Of a stretch of DNA of 36,809 bases, positions 1 through 7,444 are shown in pieces. The stretch spans positions 1 through 36,809 of the forward strand of contig NZ_PVTK01000015.1 in NCBI RefSeq assembly GCF_003002925.1, read 5' to 3'. This DNA is from Vreelandella songnenensis. Its GTDB lineage: Bacteria; Pseudomonadota; Gammaproteobacteria; Pseudomonadales; Halomonadaceae. A model generated the notes under the pieces. The model was not told the origin of the DNA, did no database searches, and saw nothing but the letters and a program-made list of their open reading frames with translations. A program made the position numbers and the translations under genes. Numbering within the stretch: position 1 is the first letter of the stretch; each line of letters opens with the position of its first letter.

Positions 1-1778
1 GCGCCGGCTTCGATCACTACCTTCATGCCCGCCTTGTGATGAATCTCCTGCCCGGCTTCCACCAGCTGCGCCTGGCCGATGTTGTCGTGGCGGGTACCTT
101 TCACGGTGAGGTGGTCATCGCCGTCCACTTGGGTGTAGCGGTTGCCGTGCACCGTGTGGTGGTCATCGTTGTCGATCTCGCTGATGCGGTCGTTGTGCAC
201 CTTGAGGTGGCTGTCGTTCTGGATCTCTTCAGTGCGGTCGTTGAGCGTGAGTAGCTCCAGGTCTTTCTGGGCGTGGAGCCAGATCTGCTCTTCCCCCGCC
301 TCGTCTTCAAAGCGCAGTTCGTTGAAGCCCTCGGCCTTGTGGCTCTGGGTGCGAATGACGGTACGCGTCTTGTGCTCGGGCAGCGGGTACGGGGCAGTGT
401 TGACGGCGTGATAGGTACGCCCGGTGACCAGCGGCTGGTCCGGGTCGCCTTCCAGGAAGGAAACGATCACTTCGTGGCCGATTCGCGGGATGGCAATGCT
501 GCCGTAGCCGCCACCGGCCCAGCCCTGGGCCACGCGCACCCAGCAGCTGGCGGTGTCATTGGGTTCGGCGTAGCGGTCCCAGGGGAATTGGACCTTCACC
601 CGGCCGTGTTCGTCGCAGTGAATCTCCTCGCCTTCCGGCCCCACCACAAACGCCACCTGGGGGCCGTCGACTCTAGGCTTGGGGTTGGGCGTGGCGCGCC
701 AGGGCGTATCGCCGGGAATTAGCCTGACCTGATTGTAATACCGGGTCATGCCATTGGCGTCAAAGTGGCCGACGCTGTCCTCTTCAAGCGCCTGAGGCTG
801 TTCGCCATGGTGGAGGATCTCGACGGGTTGCCAGTCGCGGTTGAGGCTTTCGTTGTCGTGGTCGGTCAGGGTGAAGCGCATCCCTGGCGCCAGTTCCGGC
901 AGGTCGCTTTCCGCTTGGGCGGTGAGTGCTTCACGGCGCAAGTGTTCTACACGTATACGGGTAAACGGCTTACCGGAAGCATCCTCTTTATAGCGGCCGG
1001 GGTAATCGAAATGTTCGTAGTCGCTGCGCTGGCCGTACTGTTCAACGTCGCGGCCCACGTGTTCGTGTAACTGGGCATAGGCCGGGTTCTTGAAGGTGTA
1101 ATCCTTCAATGTGGCGGAGGATGGCGCTATACGAGCAGTCTGGCGCAGTTTTCGCACATGGCGAATGGGCGCGGTGCCTCCGGCGCGGCCGTGGTAGGTA
1201 CGCTCGCCTACATGTGCAAGCAGGCGTGGGTCGTCGGCAAACACCAGCCGGTGGGCGCCTTCTTCAAAGGTGTGGTAGTAAAACAACCCCTCTTCCGCCG
1301 CCAGGCGTTCGATAAAGGCGAGGTCAGTTTCGCGATACTGCACGCAGTACTCGCGCTCCAGAGGCTCGCGCCTGACGGCGAACGTGACATCAGTAATCCC
1401 CCGCTCGCTGCACAGGGTGTTGATAATGGAGAGCGGGTCTACCTTCTGAAAGATACGCGAGTTCTGACGTAACGAAAGCCGCCACAATGAGGGGCTGAGC
1501 TTGACCGAGTAGAAGGTACGCCGGTGGCCGCGGTCGGCTAGGACGAACTCGCTGATCATGCCGTTTATGTAACGTAGCGGCTGGCTATCTTGCCATAGGG
1601 TGAGCGTGGCAGTCTGATCCAGTAGCTCGGAAGCGCTCAGGCGGCTATCGCGACTGGCAAAATTCAATTGCAACTCGAAGGGCTGGGAAAGCGCCTCGCG
1701 GTAGGCGAAATCGATGACGGCGGCGTCATCAACGCCGGGTAGCTTCAGAGTAAATTGTAGGCCAGTGCCGTCTGCCAT
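1..1778 (-). CDS. vgrG: Type VI secretion spike protein VgrG (TssI), 3' end cut by window
   Basis: VgrG forms the trimeric tip of the type VI secretion needle, resembling the phage gp27/gp5 spike, and carries effectors into target cells. The minus-strand frame is open from an ATG at 1778 to the window edge, about 592 residues. The N-terminal half is gp27-like. A gp5-type OB-fold follows, with the hallmark GRVKVQFPWDR near residue 390 and downstream WVRVAQGWAGGGYGS and IPRIGHEV motifs. The visible end contains repeated hydrophilic segments of the form ND(R/S)xxExxND and GDDHLTV, typical of the gp5 triple-stranded beta-helix. AAGGAG lies 8 bases before the ATG. No other T6SS gene is visible, so this could be an orphan vgrG island; any effector or immunity gene would lie to the left of the window. 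The C-terminus, and so any fused toxin domain, cannot be judged. Confidence 0.95.
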   Translation of the reverse strand, partial: MADGTGLQFTLKLPGVDDAAVIDFAYREALSQPFELQLNFASRDSRLSASELLDQTATLTLWQDSQPLRYINGMISEFVLADRGHRRTFYSVKLSPSLWRLSLRQNSRIFQKVDPLSIINTLCSERGITDVTFAVRREPLEREYCVQYRETDLAFIERLAAEEGLFYYHTFEEGAHRLVFADDPRLLAHVGERTYHGRAGGTAPIRHVRKLRQTARIAPSSATLKDYTFKNPAYAQLHEHVGRDVEQYGQRSDYEHFDYPGRYKEDASGKPFTRIRVEHLRREALTAQAESDLPELAPGMRFTLTDHDNESLNRDWQPVEILHHGEQPQALEEDSVGHFDANGMTRYYNQVRLIPGDTPWRATPNPKPRVDGPQVAFVVGPEGEEIHCDEHGRVKVQFPWDRYAEPNDTASCWVRVAQGWAGGGYGSIAIPRIGHEVIVSFLEGDPDQPLVTGRTYHAVNTAPYPLPEHKTRTVIRTQSHKAEGFNELRFEDEAGEEQIWLHAQKDLELLTLNDRTEEIQNDSHLKVHNDRISEIDNDDHHTVHGNRYTQVDGDDHLTVKGTRHDNIGQAQLVEAGQEIHHKAGMKVVIEAG

Positions 1779-1869
1779 CGCGCCGCTCCTTGGATCGTGA
1801 ATCAAAATGCGAAACGATCAGAGTAACGGCATCTATCTCAAGGACAACCCCAGCGCGGCACAAAGCGTT

Positions 1870-1895
1870 AATGTCTTACATGATTGTAAGACATT
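1870..1895. promoter_or_regulatory. Inverted repeat upstream of vgrG
   Basis: Two perfect 11-bp arms, AATGTCTTACA and TGTAAGACATT, flank a 4-base TGAT spacer, about 92 bp upstream of the vgrG start. No T-tract follows on either strand, so it looks more like an operator than an intrinsic terminator. The rest of the 1779-1961 gap is AT-richer than its surroundings and contains no gene I recognise. Confidence 0.5.
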
Positions 1896-1933
1896 TCGTA
1901 CAAATATCTGAAAATTCTGTGCCTTTAAGCACT

Positions 1934-1966
1934 TACTACTACGCTACGTATCCAGCTACTACTACG
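1934..1966. repeat. Short direct repeat with tandem stop codons at the end of the CobU-like gene
   Basis: TACTACTACG occurs at 1934-1943 and again at 1957-1966, and the palindrome TACGTA is repeated nearby (1945-1950 and 1963-1968). Read on the minus strand, the copy at the gene end supplies three consecutive in-frame TAG codons (1956-1964), followed four codons later by another TAG (1944-1946). A local duplication is the simplest explanation. Confidence 0.6.
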
Positions 1967-2393
1967 TACCCAACGCCTGCACCAACCCATGGCGCACATA
2001 CCAGACCTGCTCGGCGCCTTCGACCATATCCTGGCTGAACCAGCCGTTCAGATCGCGCAGGCGGCGCTGGCTTCGCTCCATGGGCACGATGCCTCGGCCG
2101 ACTTCATTGACGATGAAGATCAGCGTTGTGTGATGGGTCGTTGCCGCGCACTGAAGCTCCTTGAGATCATCGCGCCAGCGCGCCCGCCAGCTGTCGCTGC
2201 CCTCATCGGAGTCAATGGAGGCCGTCAGCCAATCCAGCACACCGTGTACTACCAGCGGAGTGTTCGGCAGCATGACGCCGACACATTCGCGCAGCCGCTG
2301 CCCAGGCGCCAGCCGCCACCATACGGCATTGGGAAAGCGGTTTCTTACAGCGTTTCGTTTGCCGGCTCCGGCACCGCCGATGAACACCTGCAT
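1962..2393 (-). CDS. Degenerate CobU-family paralogue (short P-loop protein)
   Basis: This 143-residue protein is related to adenosylcobinamide kinase / adenosylcobinamide-phosphate guanylyltransferase (CobU), which is usually about 170-180 residues. The C-terminal half is clearly CobU-like: VNEVGRGIVP at 95-104 and RRLRDLNGWFSQ at 110-121. The N-terminal half is eroded. The P-loop reads GGAGAGKR, with Arg where Ser/Thr is expected. The RVxxHxxxR segment carrying the guanylylated His is absent. The LLDCLTLW-type motif has become VVHGVLDW, losing its Asp. AAGGAGG lies 6 bases before the ATG at 2393; an upstream TTG at 2399 would be too close to it. It is the last gene of the cob operon and overlaps cobC by 49 bp. 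Catalysis on its own is unlikely; a partner or regulatory role for the full-length CobU is an inference. Confidence 0.8.
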   Translation of the reverse strand: MQVFIGGAGAGKRNAVRNRFPNAVWWRLAPGQRLRECVGVMLPNTPLVVHGVLDWLTASIDSDEGSDSWRARWRDDLKELQCAATTHHTTLIFIVNEVGRGIVPMERSQRRLRDLNGWFSQDMVEGAEQVWYVRHGLVQALGT

Positions 2394-2995
2394 AGCCAAC
2401 CTCCTTTACCACTTTCGCCATGATACTCAAGCTGCCAGCGCCTTCCCTGCGCTTGATTCACCACCCCTTCCCAGAAGTCGATGGTTTCAAAACGCCGACG
2501 CAGTTCGCGAATCACGCCACCGTGGGTAACGGCCAGAACTTTCCGGTACCCGTGACGTTGCACATCTGTTGCCATATCAAAAAGCCATGCGTCCAGACGC
2601 GAACGCAGCTCGGCGGCGGACTCTCCACCCGGAATCTGCAGCTCACCGACGCTGTCGATCCAGGCGCGGTAATGGGGCAGGTGTTTCAGTTCATCGTAGA
2701 CCTTGCCCTCATACTCACCAAAGTTTAATTCACGCAGTCGCGGTTCCAGGCGCAGCGGCATGCCCGGCGCGGCCGCCTGAGCCCACTCCAGTGTCTGCTG
2801 ACAGCGCTGAAGATCACTGGTGTAGACAGCATCGAAACGCTCGCCGGCAAGGGCCTCGCGAAGCGCCAGCAGCCCCTCTTCCGCGTCAGGAAACAGCAGC
2901 GGAATATCGCGCTGCCCTTGATAGCGCCGTTCTATATTCCAGGCGGTGATGCCATGGCGAACCACCACCAGCTCCACATCAATCCCATCAGCCAT
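2345..2995 (-). CDS. cobC: Alpha-ribazole phosphatase-type histidine phosphatase
   Basis: This 216-residue histidine phosphatase superfamily protein probably removes the phosphate from alpha-ribazole-5'-phosphate or adenosylcobalamin-5'-phosphate in the nucleotide-loop assembly of cobalamin. The phosphohistidine motif VVRHGITAWN lies near residues 11-20, with SDLQRCQQT, the acid-donor region ELNFGEYEG and the second histidine in VTHGGVIRE downstream. AAGGAGG precedes the ATG. It overlaps cobS upstream by 64 bp and the CobU-like gene downstream by 49 bp, which points to translational coupling. The family contains many phosphatases of unrelated substrate, so the cobalamin role rests on its position among cob genes. 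Confidence 0.88.
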   Translation of the reverse strand: MADGIDVELVVVRHGITAWNIERRYQGQRDIPLLFPDAEEGLLALREALAGERFDAVYTSDLQRCQQTLEWAQAAAPGMPLRLEPRLRELNFGEYEGKVYDELKHLPHYRAWIDSVGELQIPGGESAAELRSRLDAWLFDMATDVQRHGYRKVLAVTHGGVIRELRRRFETIDFWEGVVNQAQGRRWQLEYHGESGKGGWLCRCSSAVPEPANETL

Positions 2996-3705
2996 AGCTC
3001 TCCTCCTTCAATGGTGGCACCCACCATATCACCGTTGATGCCCTGAAATAGTCGCAGCAGCGCCCAGCGGGCAAGCGCGACCAGCAGGCCCACTGCCATC
3101 AGTGCTACCAGTACGCCAGGCCAGCAGATAGCCATCACCATGAGAGGTACAAGCGCGAGCGCCACATCACGCGGGCCAAGCGACTGCTTCCAGGCCCAGG
3201 CCATCCCCTTTTGCTGAGCGCAGGGTGTCAGCACCAGCAGTGCCGCCCCGCCAAAGCGGGCCAGCGCCGGTACCACCACAAGCCACCAGAGCGGCGCGCC
3301 GTAGTGAAGCAGCGCCCATAACAGCACGCCCTTCCAGGCCAGCAGAAAAAATAGCGCCAGGATGCCGAAGCTGCCTACCTGGGGGTCTTTCATGATTTCC
3401 CAGCGTCGCGCCAGCGGCTGGTTGCTGCCCAGGGCATCGGCCAGATCCATCACGCCGTCCAGGTGCAGGCCACCGCTTAGCGCCACCCACAGGCTGAGCA
3501 GCGCCAGAGCGGCAAGCGGCGCCGGGGCGCCATGCATCAGCTGGGCGACAAGTGCCAGCACCCCACCCAATAACAGACCGACCAGCGGGTACGCCCGAAT
3601 CGCCCAGCGGCGAGTCGCCGGTGTCCAGGGGCAGGCGATGGGCAGCGGCAGGCGGGTGAGAAACTGCAGCGCCAGCACGACGCCGTAAAGTGCACTCTTC
3701 AGCAC
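2932..3705 (-). CDS. cobS: Adenosylcobinamide-GDP ribazoletransferase (cobalamin synthase)
   Basis: CobS is an inner-membrane enzyme that joins adenosylcobinamide-GDP to alpha-ribazole (or its phosphate), producing cobalamin (phosphate) and GMP. The 257-residue product has the expected length and several hydrophobic segments. It carries the early motif LQFLTRLPLP, the metal-binding signature GGLHLDGVMDLADAL near 79-93, and the KDPQVGSFG motif that follows. The start is a GTG at 3705 preceded by AAGGAA. The upstream cobU stop overlaps this start by 7 bp, and the 3' end runs 64 bp into cobC. Confidence 0.95.
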   Translation of the reverse strand: MLKSALYGVVLALQFLTRLPLPIACPWTPATRRWAIRAYPLVGLLLGGVLALVAQLMHGAPAPLAALALLSLWVALSGGLHLDGVMDLADALGSNQPLARRWEIMKDPQVGSFGILALFFLLAWKGVLLWALLHYGAPLWWLVVVPALARFGGAALLVLTPCAQQKGMAWAWKQSLGPRDVALALVPLMVMAICWPGVLVALMAVGLLVALARWALLRLFQGINGDMVGATIEGGELWLMGLMWSWWWFAMASPPGI

Positions 3706-4235
3706 AGGGTTTCCTTACGCTTCCACTCGATGCCAAGCCCACCAACCACTTCGAGTACCGAGTCCGCTTCGGCAGCGAGCCAACGGTGCAGGCCCTGAAG
3801 AAACCCAAGGTATCGCCAGGTCTCCTCATCGTTGGGCAACAGGTCTTCATTGAGGTCATTGGAAACCAGCACCAGATGCTGATGCTGCGAACGCGCCGCG
3901 TGAACCGCGTTTTCAAGCAGACATTTGCCTTGGGCATCGGTCAGTTCGCTGGCATAGCGAACCTGGCTTGCCCAGAGCGTCAGGCAATCAAGCAGAACGG
4001 CCGCCCCTTCGGGTATCTGAGCCAGCGCGGCGTCGATGGCCAGCGGCGCCTCCAGCGTTATCCAGCGCGCGTTGCGCGATGCTTTATGGCGCTCGACCCG
4101 CGCGGCCATCTCTTCATCGAATACATCGGCGGTGGCAATGTAATAACAGCTACCGCCCTTGGCCGCCTTGATGACGCACTGTTCGGCCACTTCACTCTTT
4201 CCCGAGCGGGCGCCACCACTAACAAACACAATCAT
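3699..4235 (-). CDS. cobU: Adenosylcobinamide kinase / adenosylcobinamide-phosphate guanylyltransferase
   Basis: CobU phosphorylates adenosylcobinamide and then transfers GMP from GTP, making adenosylcobinamide-GDP for CobS. The 178-residue product has an intact P-loop GGARSGKS (7-14), the FDEEMAARVERHKASR segment with the presumptive guanylylated His50, and LLDCLTLW with Asp83. The C-terminal third departs from the family: the usual NEVGxGIVP...RxFRDxxGxxNQ is replaced by NDLNEDLLPNDEETWRYLGF and a poorly matching tail. The ATG at 4235 was chosen over longer starts because AAAGGTG precedes it and the P-loop then falls at the usual distance. It overlaps cobD by 17 bp and cobS by 7 bp. The short paralogue at 1962-2393 retains what this protein has lost. 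Confidence 0.93.
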   Translation of the reverse strand: MIVFVSGGARSGKSEVAEQCVIKAAKGGSCYYIATADVFDEEMAARVERHKASRNARWITLEAPLAIDAALAQIPEGAAVLLDCLTLWASQVRYASELTDAQGKCLLENAVHAARSQHQHLVLVSNDLNEDLLPNDEETWRYLGFLQGLHRWLAAEADSVLEVVGGLGIEWKRKETLC

Positions 4236-5331
4236 CGAACACCTTTGAAAGCCGCTGATTGGCCGCTCGGTCGCGCAACGCGATGCGCAACCAACCACCG
4301 TCAAGGCCAGGGAAATTATGGGTATGCCGAACCAGCATGTTGCCACGCAGCAGCCGTTCGAAAAGCACGTTACTGGTAAGCCCGCGCTCGCGCAAAGCGT
4401 TATCGGGCCGAACCAGAAAAAAGTTGGTGGTACTGGGCACGATTTCAAGCCCCTTCTCGGCCAGGGCGGCGCTCATGAACGGGTGCTCGCGTTCAAGCCA
4501 GCTACGGGTTCGCTCGGCGAATGCCGTATCGGCGAGCAGCGGCGCCACCAGCTCGGCCGCCATCTGGTTAACGCTCCAGGGCGGCTGGCGCGCGGAAAGT
4601 GCGTCAATATTGGCCGCGCTGGCCAGCACATAGCCAAGCCGCACCCCCGGCAGGGTATAGAACTTGGTCATGGAGCGCAGGAGCGTCAAATGGGGGTGCT
4701 CAGCCAGCAGTGGCGTCAGCGATGCCCGCTCGCCGAGCCCTACCGCCAGGTCGATGAACGCCTCGTCCACGACCACCTGGCAGCCGCTTTCAGCGGTGCG
4801 CGCCAGCAGTCGTTGCACCTGCTCAAACGGTATCAGCGTGGCGGTAGGATTATTGGGTCGGCACACAAAAAGCACATCGATGTCCCTGATCGCGGCCATG
4901 AGTGCTTCAAGATCGAGCGTAAACCCAGGCCCGGGCAAGGCAATGGGGGTTAACTGCACACCAAAGGCGCTGCAGGCCCGGGCGTACTCGCCAAAGCTGG
5001 GCACCAGCACGCCAGCCCGCTTGCCTGCATGAAGCGCGGCCGCCAGAAAAATGGCTTCGGCCCCGCCGTTGGTCAGCAGTACTTGTTGCGCCGCTACCCC
5101 GTGATAGGCGGCAAGCGCTTCGCGGGCGGGCGCGTAATCCGGCGCCGGGTAGTGGTTGATCGCGGCGAACTGCCGGCCAAGCGTCTCGGCCACCCAATCC
5201 GGCGGGCCGAGCGGGTTCAGGTTGGCGCTGAAATCTTCAAGCGGATGTTCCGCCGGCAGGCCATAGCGCTTCAAGAGCGCAGCGGACTGCCCTCCGTGGC
5301 TTGGCCAGGGCGGGGGTTCATGAAGACTCAT
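4219..5331 (-). CDS. cobD: Threonine-phosphate decarboxylase (PLP aminotransferase fold)
   Basis: CobD decarboxylates L-threonine-O-3-phosphate to (R)-1-amino-2-propanol phosphate, the linker attached to the corrin ring by CbiB. The 370-residue product is a fold-type I PLP enzyme. Seen are HGGQ near the start, DFSANLNPLGPP, VCRPNNPTAT, VDEAFIDL and SMTKFYTLPGVRLGY, with Lys223 as the presumed Schiff-base lysine. The ATG at 5331 overlaps the cbiB stop as ATGA and has GGGAGTGG upstream; further upstream in the frame the peptide is not family-like. The name follows Salmonella usage; in Pseudomonas nomenclature the same protein is CobC. Confidence 0.94.
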   Translation of the reverse strand: MSLHEPPPWPSHGGQSAALLKRYGLPAEHPLEDFSANLNPLGPPDWVAETLGRQFAAINHYPAPDYAPAREALAAYHGVAAQQVLLTNGGAEAIFLAAALHAGKRAGVLVPSFGEYARACSAFGVQLTPIALPGPGFTLDLEALMAAIRDIDVLFVCRPNNPTATLIPFEQVQRLLARTAESGCQVVVDEAFIDLAVGLGERASLTPLLAEHPHLTLLRSMTKFYTLPGVRLGYVLASAANIDALSARQPPWSVNQMAAELVAPLLADTAFAERTRSWLEREHPFMSAALAEKGLEIVPSTTNFFLVRPDNALRERGLTSNVLFERLLRGNMLVRHTHNFPGLDGGWLRIALRDRAANQRLSKVFDDCVC

Positions 5332-6290
5332 CTTGCCACCACTCCCGCTATGCCCATTAACACGGCAAACAGCAGCCAGCCCATATGCATGAGTGAAATA
5401 GTGGTGCCGATATGCGCAACGCGCAGTGCCTCGAAAGGCTCGCCCAGCGTTGCGCGGTGGGAAATGACGCCTTGGTAGGTATTGATACCGCCCAGCTGCA
5501 CCCCGAGCAGCCGGGCCACCATGGCCTCCGGCCAGCCGGCGTTGGGGCTTGGGTGGCGTGGAGCGTCGCTCAATGTGGCGCGAAGCGCGCCGCGCCAGCG
5601 CAGCGGTGTTCCCAACGCCGAAAGCAGCACCCCGCCTACCCACAGGCACAGCGTGGTCAGCCGGGCAGGCACCCAGTTGGCAATATCATCGAGCTTTGCC
5701 GAGGCATAGCCGAAGTGCTCGAAGCGGGCGTTGCGATACCCGACCATCGAATCCAGGGTATTGATCGCCTTGTAGGCCAGCGCCAGCGGCGCCCCCCCGA
5801 GCACGGCAAAAAACAGCGGCGCAGTAATACCGTCCACGGTGTTTTCCGCCACGGTTTCCACGGTGCCTCGGGTTATTCCGGCTTCATCCAGCGTTTGCGT
5901 ATCGCGCCCCACGATCATGGAAAGCGCCTGGCGCGCTGCCGGCAAATCACCCCGAGCAAGCGGTCTGGCCACGGCCCGGCCTGCATCGGCAAGGCCCTTG
6001 ATGGCAAGGGTAGTGGCCAGCAGCCACAGCTCGGCCGCCAGGGCAAGCCAGGGGTGAATCATCGCCAGCAGCACAAGCGCCGTGAAGCTTGCGCCCCAGA
6101 CGCTTAGCACCACCGTGGCGGTCAGCATGAAGCCCAGACACTTGCGGCGTGAAGCGCCTCCCCGGTTCCAGCGCTTTTCCAGAAAGCTGATCAGCCGCCC
6201 GATCAGCACTACCGGATGCACCAGCGCACGCGGATCGCCAATCAGCAGATCCAGCACAATGGCAAGGCCAATCAGTAACGTCAGGGTCAC
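5328..6290 (-). CDS. cbiB: Adenosylcobinamide-phosphate synthase
   Basis: CbiB is an integral membrane enzyme that couples adenosylcobyric acid with aminopropanol (phosphate). The 320-residue product has the family's opening LLIGDPRALVHPVVLIGRLI, the MIVGRDTQTLDEAGITRGTVETVAENTVDG block around 124-153, and FEHFGYASAKLDDIANWVPAR. Several hydrophobic stretches are consistent with a multispanning protein. The GTG start at 6290 overlaps the cobT stop as GTGA, and the 3' end overlaps the cobD start as ATGA, so translation of the three genes is probably coupled. In Pseudomonas nomenclature this protein is called CobD. Confidence 0.95.
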   Translation of the reverse strand: MTLTLLIGLAIVLDLLIGDPRALVHPVVLIGRLISFLEKRWNRGGASRRKCLGFMLTATVVLSVWGASFTALVLLAMIHPWLALAAELWLLATTLAIKGLADAGRAVARPLARGDLPAARQALSMIVGRDTQTLDEAGITRGTVETVAENTVDGITAPLFFAVLGGAPLALAYKAINTLDSMVGYRNARFEHFGYASAKLDDIANWVPARLTTLCLWVGGVLLSALGTPLRWRGALRATLSDAPRHPSPNAGWPEAMVARLLGVQLGGINTYQGVISHRATLGEPFEALRVAHIGTTISLMHMGWLLFAVLMGIAGVVAR

Positions 6291-7333
6291 GAAGATTTAT
6301 CCGCAATGCCGGCCGATGTGAAGGTGGCCATTTCGGCCATCATGGCGGACGCGGCTTGCAGCAAAGGAAAGGCCAGCGCGGCGCCACTGCCCTCGCCCAG
6401 ACGCATGCCGAGTGTCAAGAGCGGCGTGGCGTCGAGCGCCTCTAATGCCACGCCATGGCCCGGCTCTTGCGAGCGGTGGCCAAACACCAGATAGCCGCGC
6501 ACCGCCGGGCAAAGGCGGCACGCGGTGAGTGCCGCCACCGTGGCAATAAAGCCATCCACAATAGCGGGCAAGCGGCAGGCCGCAGCGGCCAGGTAGGCGC
6601 CCGTCATGGCGGCAATTTCCAGCCCGCCCAGGGCGGCCAGCACGCTCAGCGGTTTTTCGGCATCAAACGCTCGCGCCGCCAGGGCGCGCGTGATGACACC
6701 CGCCTTATGCACCTGCTGCCGGCTATCAAGCCCCGTGCCCGCGCCCACTACCTGCTCGACCGGCGTGCCGGTAAAGGCCGCCAGCATGGCGCTGCTGGCG
6801 GTGGTGTTGGCAATGCCCATTTCCCCGACAATCACGCTGCGACAGCCGGCATCCCGTGCCCGCGCTACTGCATTGACGCCCACCTGAACAGCGGCCTCGA
6901 CCTCATCAAGCTGCATGGCATCCTCTAGGGCGATGTTGCCCGTGGCGCGGCGAACCTTGTCGACCACCACACCCGGGGCCTCTACATCACCCAGCACGCC
7001 GACATCGACGACTTCCAGGCGCGCATTGATCTGCCGGGCAAAGACGTTGATGGCCGCGCCGCCGTGGGCAAAATTGGCGACCATCTGCGCGGTCACTGCC
7101 TGGGGAAAAGCAGAGACGCCCTCGGCCGCGACGCCGTGGTCGGCGGCAAACACGATGACAGCGGGCGGTGTGAGGATGGGGGCCAGCTCCCCGCTGATCT
7201 CGCTTAGCTGTACGGCCAGCGCTTCGAGAGTACCCAGGCTGCCCGGCGGTTTGGTCAGCGTATCCAGATATGCCCGCGCCCTGTCGCCAGCGGTTTTATC
7301 GACAGGGTCTATTCGGGCAATCAGCGAAGGCAT
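6287..7333 (-). CDS. cobT: Nicotinate-nucleotide:dimethylbenzimidazole phosphoribosyltransferase
   Basis: CobT makes alpha-ribazole-5'-phosphate from nicotinate mononucleotide and 5,6-dimethylbenzimidazole, the lower ligand of cobalamin. The 348-residue product has the expected length, the TKPPGSLG opening motif, VFAADHGVAAEGVSAFPQAVT, GEMGIANTTASSA and the C-terminal MRLGEGSGAALAF with the likely catalytic Glu314. The ATG at 7333 has GGAG upstream and gives the usual N-terminus; a longer frame to 7420 has no family-like sequence. It is the first gene of the cob operon. Only 111 bp separate it from the end of the efflux outer-membrane gene on the same strand, and no cobalamin riboswitch is recognisable there. 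Confidence 0.95.
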   Translation of the reverse strand: MPSLIARIDPVDKTAGDRARAYLDTLTKPPGSLGTLEALAVQLSEISGELAPILTPPAVIVFAADHGVAAEGVSAFPQAVTAQMVANFAHGGAAINVFARQINARLEVVDVGVLGDVEAPGVVVDKVRRATGNIALEDAMQLDEVEAAVQVGVNAVARARDAGCRSVIVGEMGIANTTASSAMLAAFTGTPVEQVVGAGTGLDSRQQVHKAGVITRALAARAFDAEKPLSVLAALGGLEIAAMTGAYLAAAACRLPAIVDGFIATVAALTACRLCPAVRGYLVFGHRSQEPGHGVALEALDATPLLTLGMRLGEGSGAALAFPLLQAASAMMAEMATFTSAGIADKSS

Positions 7334-7373
7334 GGCAGGCTCCAGAGCAGGATAAAGGTCAACCGCGACGAAA

Positions 7374-7400
7374 GGCGCAAATAGTAACAAACCTTGCGCC
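7374..7400 (-). terminator. Possible weak terminator between the efflux lipoprotein gene and cobT
   Basis: A perfect 7-bp stem (GGCGCAA / TTGCGCC) encloses a 13-base loop and is followed on the minus strand by TTT then mixed sequence. It lies 45 bp after the efflux gene stop and 41 bp before cobT. The long loop and short T-run make it a poor intrinsic terminator; it could instead be a regulatory hairpin. Confidence 0.3.
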
Positions 7401-7444
7401 TTCGAGGGCGGCTCTTTCACTGGAACCCGCCATGCAGGTGATGG

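Noticed and set aside
273..1472. Several plus-strand open frames across the first 1.5 kb
   Set aside because: They are shadows of vgrG, whose minus-strand frame is continuous and shows clear VgrG motifs to the window edge.
4236..4448. Longer start for cobU (and similar extensions for cobD to 5649, kdpE to 29411, kdpD to 32058, dgoA from 20345)
   Set aside because: Each extension lies inside the neighbouring gene and lacks a ribosome site, while the chosen internal ATG has one and gives a family-like N-terminus.
7334..7444. Cobalamin riboswitch before cobT
   Set aside because: The interval is too short and contains no recognisable B12 box or conserved core. Only a small hairpin is present.
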